From Septoria linicola (Eukaryota > Ascomycota > Dothideomycetes > Mycosphaerellales > Mycosphaerellaceae), in contig CP099419.1 in the NCBI GenBank assembly GCA_024114885.1, forward strand, positions 3,038,001-3,102,000: 64,000 nt of DNA. Reading direction: 5' to 3'. The first letter of the stretch is position 1, and the number at the start of each line of letters is the position of its first letter. The translations under genes were made by a program, and so were the position numbers. Shown here in pieces: positions 40,130-49,157 of this stretch. The notes beneath the pieces are model-generated. The model ran no database searches, was not told where the DNA came from, and was given only the letters and a program-made list of their open reading frames with translations.

Positions 40130-41542
40130 GCAGCCCAGATCCGATCCAATGTGTGTGAATTTGTAGATGCCACTCTGTACTTAATCCGGGACCTGTTTTT
40201 ACGCTCCGCTCGACGAGATCCAACTTCGATGGACAGAGCGTGAATTGCCCTGGAGCTCAACAATGCCGCTTAGCTGGATCTGTGTGCTTGAACTGATGGC
40301 ATCTCGCCAAGTCAGCTGATAATGATCTCGCTTACTGTGGATTGCAGTATTAATGTACCCACCCTACAACATCTATTCTCGAGAGATGATTTGTCTGATG
40401 CTCACCAAATTTCGCATACTAACTCACATATCGCTCTCCTTGCTGTGTAGACTCTAGGGAGTGATTATAACTGTCTAATTCGAGCTCGTCGTCGCGCGGC
40501 GAGGTGTTGTTATTGTCGCATGCTAGGTACACGTGATCTAGGGCTCGGAAGCCCTCCCGTCGCCTTTAGTGGCCTACTACTGTAAATGTTAGGAATATCT
40601 GCCTATTATGCCCTCTACTCGTAAAAGTCCCCTCGTGTCGTCTCCGCAGCTATCTATAGTTCTAGATAGACTAGTTACACGCGAGCGACGTGGCAAAAGC
40701 CAGAAACAGCGCCAAATCGAGCAAGATAAGGAAGCCGCGCGCCTTGGAGTTTATTCTGAAGTTCTGCGGCTGCTTCCGGCACCCGGGTACATTAATACTG
40801 CAATCCGTAATAGTCGCTGCCGATCAGCGGAGGAGCCTTGACGTTGCGGGCAGGCACCTCCCCCATTTCTACCTCTACTGCTAATCGATACAAGGCCTTT
40901 GCTTCACATTGCCTGCGCATTAGCAGTCTGTACATGATATGCTTACAAAAAAGGCTCGTCCCAAAGCGAGATACTAGCCGCGTTGCGTGATCAGGCTGCA
41001 GAACACAAAAAGCACGAAATGCAGGCTAATTATGGCTCTTTCGGCTACGCATTTGCATAATGCCAGCTAGATACACAGCTGGGTACTGACTCCACACGCC
41101 TCGGAACGAGTCCTGTATCAATCGGCTTACCGAAGCATTAGACATCGGATTCTCATAGCTCACAAAATGGCCAGAATTCCACCACACCTCAGTGTTCAAA
41201 CCCAGCAGTATTTCGCAGCAAAGACATGTCGCTGACAATCTCATACCTGTTCGCAAGCTCCGCAGGTGCGATGCTTTTGGAAACAGCTTCGGCGTTGACG
41301 GCGATGCGGGTTCGGATAGCATGGCCTGCTCGGACACATATACACCGGTTGCACAGCTGCGTCGTGATGGTGGCTTCTCTAAAAATTGCAAGGGCAATAA
41401 GACCAGGACCATTACAGCATTATGAAGCCTAGCTCAGCAATCGTTCTTCGAGAAGAACGGCTGTATTGAAGGCGAAGAGACATAAACTGATCGAAGCTCA
41501 ATCCACCCTTGGCAAGCAATACTTCCCGGTGCGGACGTACAG
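40130..41542. other. 1.4-kb gene-poor stretch with a repeat relic
   Basis: The stretch lies between GST and the BTB gene and contains the RIP-like segment listed separately. Frames at 41026-41412 minus and 41192-41432 plus show no domain. Nothing else is supported. Confidence 0.45.
40480..40900. repeat. possible RIP-mutated transposon relic
   Basis: Base use differs from the flanks. In 40561-40680 I count 17 TpA against 8 ApT dinucleotides and very few CpA, the signature of repeat-induced point mutation (C to T in CpA). A lysine/glutamine-rich frame (40608-40841 plus, GKSQKQRQIEQDKEAA) is left and could be a remnant. No terminal repeats or transposase motif are visible, so the class is unknown. 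Confidence 0.35.
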
Positions 41543-43037
41543 ATGGGGCTGCCAGCTCGTAAGGTGTTTCCAATCCAGCTTGGGGATAGACTATTCAGAC
41601 TTTCTGGTGCCAGCATATCAAGGTAGCAGAACGAAACCAGCTGTTTCGAAGCAATGCTGACGTGGCCCAAGCGACGCCCCTTCGTATTTCTCGCAGTTCT
41701 TTGAAGAACAGATAAGGACCAACGAAGGCAGTGAGAGCTGCAGGACCTTATATATCGACCGAGATCCAGCGACTTTTGAGGACATTGCACTGCATCTGCA
41801 AGGCTACCATGTAGAGCCTCGAGATGGCGCCCACTTCGTCAAATTATTCGCAGATGCGCAATACTTCTGTCTCCCGCGGCTTACGGCACTGCTATGCTCG
41901 TCTACGATATACGCTCGTGTTGGCGAGCAAGAGTTCCGCATATCAAAGGACTTTTTCAATAGTCCCGGTGACTCGCCCAACTACTTCTCTTTGGGCTTCT
42001 CGAGCTTCTTCACAACGCCCGAAGACAGAGACCCTGGCTGCTCGCAACAGATGCTATTGCGACCGCCTTCACTCCTACCACCGAGCGTACCGACACGCTC
42101 TGCGCAGGTCTTCGCAGATCTACTGCAACTGCTCCAGGGCTACCAGATATATATCCGAAACGACCATCATCGAAACCAGCTTCTCCGGGATGCTCGGTAC
42201 TATCACTTCAAGGGCCTCGAACAACGCTTGATCCCTCACCAGATTCTTTTCGATGCGGTCAGGCAGAAGACAGAAATCTTGCTTCGGCTTGAGGATATTC
42301 AGCCCAGCGGACTTGCGGTTGTGATGGACAACGTCGAAATGTTCACGCCGTGTACATCACCTGACAGTGCCGCCCCATCAGACTTCTGCGTTCGCTCCGG
42401 ATTAATACATTACCAACGGCCCTATGTCGATGCTGAAGCTCATGATCTTGTGCTCGAGTTTGGGGAGGAGTTCAGTATGACTTTGGATCTGAAACTTGCA
42501 TCGACAACAGGAGCGGGCTTTCACTGGTCGTGGGCAGCTTTTCACAATCAGACACCATCGGACTTTTCCCGACTTGTGGCAACAGTGTTAGCAAAGATGA
42601 ACTTGCGACAAGCACAATGGGCGGAGCCGATGACTGTGGACGGCAGTAGTACCTCGAAAAGCCCATGGAGCAGCTTACACGACTTGAGTGAGAGGAACCG
42701 GATGACGAAAGTGCGAATTGGTCCAGAGGCGCATGTTGTGATTGATGGGCGAGCGTGGCCACCCAACTCGATCCCAAGCAATTCCATAAGTCCGAACACC
42801 CATAATGTCCCAGACGAGCCTTCCAATGCAAAGTGGAGAGGACAAGACCTTGGAAATACTTCGGACTCATGTGAAATGATGGTCAGGAAAGCCCAGTGGC
42901 GGCTGATTGTGCTATGGGCGACAGACTGTACAGCACAGCCTGATACGATGGAAGCGGAAGTAGTGCTTGATGCTGTGAAGATTGAGGCTTTCTGGAACGA
43001 ACGCAGTCGGAATGCCGCGAGAAGTTTCCTCGCGTGA
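41543..43037 (+). CDS. tandem BTB (KCTD-type T1) domain protein, 481 aa
   Basis: Exons are 41543-41622 and 41672-43037, with a 49-nt intron (GTAGCA...CAAG, branch CTGAC), in frame over 482 codons. The start ATG gives MGLPARKVFPIQLGDRLFRL, which continues after splicing into SISSDAPSYFSQFFEEQ. BTB 1 continues with LYIDRDPATFEDIALHLQGY and FADAQYFCLPRL. BTB 2 has EQEFRISKDFFNSPGDSPNY, LLQLLQGYQIYIRNDHHRN and LRDARYYHFKGLEQRLIPH. The C-terminal 180 residues are a conserved beta-rich part of the same fungal family. T1-type BTB domains oligomerise and often recruit Cullin-3; the target is unknown. The exon 2 frame has no ATG before residue 27, so the gene is truncated if read without the first exon. 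Confidence 0.85.
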
Positions 43038-44461
43038 TGCGCTCGGACATTGTTCAGACTCTCCAGACGCCTCATGCAAGACGGTCTCGTCCACTGTTAG
43101 TGACACTCAGATAAGCTGACACGGCTGGCCGCGAGTCTCGCGTTCAGCTTGTGCCGCGTGGTTGACACTTACAGGATTAGATCTGCAGAATTTGTGGTGA
43201 AGTCAGTTCCTCAGCTTCCGCCCACGTTTTACATGTGTAAGTTTTGTTTCATAATACGGTTTGGCTTGTCGCTCAGGTTCTCTGCCAAATGTAGCCGTGC
43301 CTTCCGACTTCCGACTCCTCTAATCAGCACTTTATTGACGAATCGATGAAAAGCATCAAGGTGGGCTGAGGACAAGAAGAGAAGTCGTCTTCGGCTGCGA
43401 TAGATGCAACCGCCAGATCTGGCGAATAGGAGAGAGCAATAGTCGTGAGCCGATATCCGAGATTGTCCTGAGCCGCTTGGCTGGTGACATCCTGGGTTTG
43501 CATCTCTCGCGTGCTGGCCCCTCCGCCAACCACTCGCTCTAGGGCTTGTGTCAAGATGCCGTCGAACATCCGGCCAGGGCTGTTCTCGCCAGGATAGCGA
43601 TGCGCGCAAAAGTCTCTCAAGTCGCGCAGCGTTCGTGCAGTGTTGAGGTACCGTGGCCGCGCTCAGCGGTGACACGGCGCTGTATGACGAGAACACTGTG
43701 CATGCGCCAGCAGAAGCACAGAATGCAGAACGTGTAGCGCCCGCAGAGCAACAATCTTGGTTCTGTGGTCGGAAAGTTGGAAGGAGCATCGCCCATCTAA
43801 CTAGTCGCTATCTTCAATGCACGTCTCGTTTGGGTGATGGCAGGAGCAGAGGCCATCTCATGTCTCCGACAACAATCCCTGCCAGACGTCCCTGCTCGAG
43901 TCCGTTCACGCTGCATGCACACATCCAGACGTCACACGAAGAAGAGTGCAATAGGAGCACGCCGTTCGCGTTGCTATCGAGGCGCGCCAGTGCGACTAGG
44001 ATGGCGTATGGTGGTGAGCAGATCCTGATCTACCGCACAGCAATCCGTCACCTCGCTACAATTCCCTCCCTCTTCTCTGCCGCTGTCACTGCCACCTCAT
44101 CTATCTTACCTCGCGCGTCTTAAGCACTACTGTGGCGCCTCTGCCGCAAATCTTGATATTGTGGCCAAAACTCTGGAACCGATAGTCCCATAGCGCAGCC
44201 GTTGGCACAGCCTAGTTAGGTCAAGCGCAACTTCGCTAATCTCCAATGCACGACCCAGCCTCTCCTTGGTCTTCGCTCGCTGGTATCACCGCTGTATATT
44301 GATCTGCTGAGGAATCCCGGCTCTCCTCCAGGATTTACTAGATTGTTAGAAACGCGACTGCTGTTCCAACATCGACGTTCAAACGTGCTCTGCAAAACAG
44401 TTGCTCAGCCACAGGCTCGAGAACGACGAATAACGTTCTGCCGTTTTGAGCCAAGATCGGC
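43038..44461. other. gene-poor stretch before the glycogen-binding-domain gene
   Basis: About 1.4 kb contain the doubtful minus-strand ORF described separately. The last 200 bases are CT-rich and form the probable promoter and leader of the gene at 44462. The plus-strand frame 43653-44123 has no domain and looks random. Confidence 0.4.
43324..43806 (-). pseudogene. interrupted or unmodelled coding region
   Basis: On the minus strand one frame runs from about 43806 to 43324, broken only by a TGA at 43665-43663. Both sides look protein-like: upstream KIVALRALHVLHSVLLLAH, downstream LRDLRDFCAHRYPGENSPG, MFDGILTQALERVVGGG and LGYRLTTIALSYSPDLAVA. No start codon is found upstream. Either the stop lies in an intron whose ends I could not fix, or the gene is decayed. 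I do not recognise the family. Confidence 0.3.
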
Positions 44462-46069
44462 ATGGACCCGACAACTCTGGTCACCTTCTTGTTCAGGTCA
44501 CCTGCTGAAGTCAGGACAGTAGAGCTCCTAGGCTCATGGGACAACTTCGAAATACCATACCGCATGCACCATGATCGATTACGAGGTGGCCTGTGGAGTG
44601 GATGTTTCAAGTTCGAAAACATCATCTACGACGGAGAGAAATTTCAATGGACGAAGCCACGGACGGGGGGACTGAAACAGGGAGGAACATATTGGTATTA
44701 CTACCGCCTCAACTACGACCTGGATGCATACGACGATCGACAGCCACACACCACTGCTTGTCCTTTGTTACCTGGTCAGGCCGTTAATGTCATGGAAGTT
44801 CCCACAGAGATCGTGGAGCCGCCAACGAGATGCCATAGTGCTTATGGCCAAGATATTCTGGGAAACCTCACCAAATTCACGGAGCAAAAGACCTTGGACC
44901 CCGCCGACAAGTACGCAGCTGTGGCGCCACGGCAAATGTCCAAGGTGCACTCTCGATGCCTCTCTGATGATCAATTGGACGGTCGACTAGAGGGCCAGCC
45001 ACGGATCACAGTCAATCGCGCAGTTTCCCCAGTATCTCCTCCTGCTTCGCGACGGGGTAGTCATAGATCGAGGGGGTCTGTACGAATGCTCTCACGCAAT
45101 TCCGCCGTCAGCTCGCTTTATTCTCAGCATAGTTCGACCGGTGTGGCTCCAAGGGCAAACAATATCACGGGTGAGAGGAACAGCCATGCAGCACAACCTC
45201 AGACCTCAGAAGGGAAGGTAGATGATGACGGGCCCAACCAATTCTTCGAATATCCAGACATCCTTGGCACCGCGCCACTGGGATCATTGGATGCGCTTGG
45301 AGCAGTTTTGTTTGCCTCGTCGAGCAGTTGCTTGCCCGTCGAGACTGGGTACCAGAGCGAAGCTGACTGCAACTCTAATGAGTGTCGACGGGACTCGACA
45401 TTCAGCTGTGGTCCCGCATCAGTACAGAACGTCCAGTTTTACGGCTCCCGACCAGGAACAAGTCTAGGCCAAGATGTCGACACTTATCAACCACGAACAT
45501 ACTCGCTGCCCAACTCGAGCATCAGCGATGGCAGTCCTGCCGCGTCGCCCTCGGTGGCCAATTTCCCAGCGTTAACGAATCACGAATTCTTAGACTGCGC
45601 ACAGGAAGATTTGTACGAGGGTGCACTCCAAGATGGTGAAGTGGGAGCATTGGAACTCGTGTCACCCACGTTCACAGCCACTACTGTCAGCACTGGCGGC
45701 AACAACACACCCTACCGACTGTCGGCACAATACGACGATGAGGACACGATTGTGGACGACAGCCATACTGCGAAGCCCGATGAACCAGAAAGTTTACTGC
45801 CGAGAGAAGAAGGTGTTTCGAGCGGAAGAACCAGTCTGCTCGAGAGAGGACTAGCCCGACTCCGACCGACTTTCAATCTCAACTACTCCCTCCCGAGCCT
45901 TTCGTCAGACAGTAACCAATCTCTGGCAAAGACCATTACTCGCAGCTCGCCGCGAGTGTCGCAAGAAGAAGCCTTGCAGCTACCGCTGCCAGCGCTGAAC
46001 CACGAAGAAGGCTCTATGGCCGATGACATTTTCAGCGAACTTGGCTTCTTGAGCAGCAGCATCACATGA
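44462..46069 (+). CDS. AMPK-type glycogen-binding (CBM48-like) domain protein, 535 aa
   Basis: Single exon from the ATG in CGGCATGGAC. Residues 1-110 are an AMPK1_CBM-like beta-sandwich: VTFLFRSPAEVRTVELLGSW, LRGGLWSGCFKFENI and GGTYWYYYRLNYDLDAY, with the carbohydrate-facing Trp/Tyr residues. The remaining 420 residues are Ser-rich and disordered with many SP/TP and RRGS-type sites, so it is probably phosphorylated. Similar fungal proteins are uncharacterised; glycogen or starch sensing is inferred only from the domain. It lacks the kinase-binding C-terminal part of true AMPK beta subunits, so it is not Sip/Gal83. The gene converges on the NIPA gene. Confidence 0.8.
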   Translation: MDPTTLVTFLFRSPAEVRTVELLGSWDNFEIPYRMHHDRLRGGLWSGCFKFENIIYDGEKFQWTKPRTGGLKQGGTYWYYYRLNYDLDAYDDRQPHTTACPLLPGQAVNVMEVPTEIVEPPTRCHSAYGQDILGNLTKFTEQKTLDPADKYAAVAPRQMSKVHSRCLSDDQLDGRLEGQPRITVNRAVSPVSPPASRRGSHRSRGSVRMLSRNSAVSSLYSQHSSTGVAPRANNITGERNSHAAQPQTSEGKVDDDGPNQFFEYPDILGTAPLGSLDALGAVLFASSSSCLPVETGYQSEADCNSNECRRDSTFSCGPASVQNVQFYGSRPGTSLGQDVDTYQPRTYSLPNSSISDGSPAASPSVANFPALTNHEFLDCAQEDLYEGALQDGEVGALELVSPTFTATTVSTGGNNTPYRLSAQYDDEDTIVDDSHTAKPDEPESLLPREEGVSSGRTSLLERGLARLRPTFNLNYSLPSLSSDSNQSLAKTITRSSPRVSQEEALQLPLPALNHEEGSMADDIFSELGFLSSSIT

Positions 46070-46795
46070 GCGAACATCGACGGCGGACTACGCAAATCCG
46101 CACCACAAACCATTTGTCATTTTTGCATTCAAAGATACCACCATATGAGCGACATCCTTTAGCGAGCAAAGCATTAGCATCACGAAGTAATGTCTGGAAG
46201 CATGCCGGGACAATGACAGCCAGGCACATGTGTGCGTGTACATAGAGATGAGGCAAGAAAGCCAGAACAACGATGACAATGATCACCGTAAAATGTCAAA
46301 TCGATGAAGGATGAATTTCGATGATGTTGCTGCCTGAGCACTCTCCATTCTCCTCCATGACTGCGTGCCCGTGAGCAGCGCAGGGAGCGACAAACCACCC
46401 AAGAACGCCTTTCGTGAATGCATCTCAAGACGTCACACCCTGCCTGCTTGACGTACGCGAATAAACCCTCCGTCATCTCTCCCCAACGCACTGCGCTGTC
46501 TAGTTGAGCCTCCGTGCAAATGTGACCCCCTTCTCACTTTCCTCTTTTTCCTGCAAAACGCCAGACACCTTCCGATCACTACTGTACAAGACCACACTCT
46601 TGGGATGTTGTTAGGCTTTCCTCGTGACTGGCTCAAGTGAGACACAACAACATTCGCTATTGTCTCGAATGCGAGAGTCTGTGACTGCCGCGACACATTC
46701 CCTTCTCGTCGCTCTTATCATTTCAGCATTTGGTCCAGCACTTGGAACATTTCTTATCGTCCGGACTTGGCCGTGTTACGCCCCGGTCCCAGGTG
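46070..46795. other. convergent intergenic region, nothing seen
   Basis: About 725 bases lie between convergent 3' ends. Several short frames lie on both strands, none with a domain. Confidence 0.45.
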
Positions 46796-48241
46796 CTATC
46801 GCTTTGGATCGAAACCTTTGCCAGATGCCATGTTGACGTTCTCTGTGCCAGTTCTTCTGGGCGCATTGAACAAGCCGGTGGCTCCGCTGCTCCTCCCATT
46901 ATCAAAGCTCGTTCGTTTCTGGTTTGATCCATTCGTCGTGTCCTCGTCACTATCTTCTGCTAGATCGCCCAGCGTGTTGGCTTCTATGTCGTATGAATGC
47001 AGCATGTGCTGTTGTTCCCCTCTTGCAGCCGCAGAGCCGTAGTCTCCGCTGCCTGCCCTCCTTCCATTCTGTGGACTTCGTAGGCTCCAACTATTGGACC
47101 TTCGATGTTCCCCACTCCTTCGACTTTGCATGCTCAGCCGAGTTTGCAGCCCTGTCAAGCCATCTGTTGGGATGCCGTCTACGTCGTGATATTCGCCTCG
47201 ACCATCCTGAGCAGACTTGATGCCTGCGTTCATGCCATCGGGATCCTCGCGTGATAGATTGAGAAGGTAGACGCCGGTGAAGATGGTGAGGAAGCCACAA
47301 AGTAGAGATATCGTGTTCACGGCATCGGATGTGTTGAAGCCGCGGAACATGATGAATGAGGCTGTAAGCGTACATGTCGTGAATGTCACATAATATAGCG
47401 GATTAACACTAGCAGATGTCAGTCAGCGGAGCAGGATAGCAGATGTAGCGGCAACTCATACATGTTTGTGCTGTAGGTCGCTAGCGCCTTGTTGAAGTAG
47501 TTCATCTGTGTCAGAATGCAGACCACGACCACAATCGCAAAGACATAAGTCGAAGGATGGGTGAATTGGTTGTTGCCTCCAAGAGTGAGCTTGAGCGCGA
47601 TGCCAAAGCCCTTGATCGCCATGATGGAGATGGAGCCGACCGTCGAGCATATGCTGATGTAGACCATGGGGTTCTTCTTGCCATACAGCGGAGCGATCTT
47701 GTAGATCATGACCAGTGCGAAGATGGTGACAATCGTGCAATACGTGAGGAAGCCTACCACGCCGTCAGTACACCCTTAGCTGCCACAAGCCTAGCTCTTC
47801 GAGCGCGCACATACCCAGTTGCATCGCATAGTGTAGCAGCTCGTCAATATTCTTTAGTTCCTGGTCCGGCGGCGCATGTAGCACAATCACGACACTGCCA
47901 ATCAAGCATATCGCGCATCCCACTCTTCCCAGGACACCTAACCTTTCGTCCAGGAAATAACTACCCAGCACCGCTCCGATTAATACACTCAGCGCGCCCA
48001 GAGGAGTAACCAGAATCGCCGGCGCAAAGGCATAAGCCGAGAAGTTGCAGATCTCGCCGATGACCATGGTGATGATGCCACCCCACCATATGGGATTCCT
48101 GAGATAGGCAAAGCCATCGCCTTCGAATCCGTGCTTTTGTGCTGCAGCATTCAGGCCCTTTTTCGTAATCACGAATGATGCGCCAATTCCGAGGGTCGAG
48201 GTCACGGCCAGGGCGAGGCCGATGTATTTGTCTTCTATCAT
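46796..48241 (-). CDS. NIPA-like magnesium transporter, 443 aa
   Basis: Integral membrane protein of the NIPA (DMT superfamily) group, a probable Mg2+ transporter of plasma or endosomal membrane. Exons are 48241-47815, 47753-47462 and 47408-46796; introns are 61 and 53 nt with GTATGT/GTATGA donors. The frame closes at 444 codons. About nine membrane helices are visible, starting with YIGLALAVTSTLGIGASFVI, then WWGGIITMVIGEICNFSAYA, PAILVTPLGALSVLIGAVLG, CAICLIGSVVIVLHAP, FLTYCTIVTIFALVMIY, YVFAIVVVVCIL and SLLCGFLTIFTGVYLL. ITKKGL and FAPAILVTPLGALS are NIPA signatures. The C-terminal 150 residues are a cytosolic Ser-rich tail. Confidence 0.92.
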
Positions 48242-49157
48242 GATCGGGGGTGCAGACTGGCTGTCGCGGTGAGGAATTCCTGCAGGCGCAATGGCCCTGC
48301 GCAGAGGGGACAGCGATGGAGTAGTTTGGCGAGATTGGGCAGGAGCGGCTATTGTGCAATCATGGTCCCCGATGCATGCAGAATTCGTAGGTGGTCGATG
48401 GGATAGTGTAGCAGCACCGACAGAGACAGACAGAGCCAGAGGGGCAGAGACAGACAGACAGAAGAGGGAGCAGAGAATAACGACAATCGAAGACGCCTCC
48501 TGGTGCGCGCGTGGGAAGTGGTCTCGTCCGTCTCGTGCCTTTCTGGTGCCTCGCGGCGATTTCGTGTCCTCTTTGCGATGCGATGGAGCGGAAGGGTCCT
48601 GCCGTTGTCTCGACCAAGCTCTGGGGAGCTCTGTTCCTGAGTCTCAGTAACTAACTAGTGTCTGTGGAAGGATGAATGCGATCAGAAATGCTTCGTGCAA
48701 CACAAATCGTTCTCAACAAGGATGAGTTTGGCAATGCTAACTAGTGCTGGTGATACTTGCGACTGGCGATGATGTGGCCATGGCAGGCGATTCGTCACCT
48801 GTCTCCAGCTTCTCTCAGATCGCTGTGCGCCCATGTCTCGTACAATCCTCGGCACGGATGCACTGCGCCAGCGTTTCTATTCTCGTCGCTAGTTAACTTA
48901 GCTGACTTGTGCTTACGCGACACTGTCTGTAGGGCCAAGATTGACTCCAGGGAACAAGTCCCAAACACAAGACGGTACGAAGACAAGGTGTGACATATCG
49001 AGGCACAGTATATCGATGTGGAAGACTTTTGTTCGTTTGACGACATCTACATACTCAGTTTCATCATCCCATCATTCATTACCCGTGATCCATCGCTTGA
49101 ACGCTGTACAGTTAAAATCCATAGTCGTTATGCCATTCTTCCATGTCTCCGATGTGC
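48242..49157. promoter_or_regulatory. upstream of the NIPA gene
   Basis: About 915 bases contain the NIPA promoter (including the GACA-rich repeat) and the HSP104 3' flank. No other gene is seen. Confidence 0.45.
48418..48474. repeat. GACA/CAGA purine-rich simple repeat
   Basis: Imperfect runs of GACA and CAGA (for example CAGACAGACAGA) fill about 55 bases in the probable 5' leader or promoter of the NIPA gene. On the mRNA strand this is a pyrimidine-rich TCTG tract. Confidence 0.75.
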
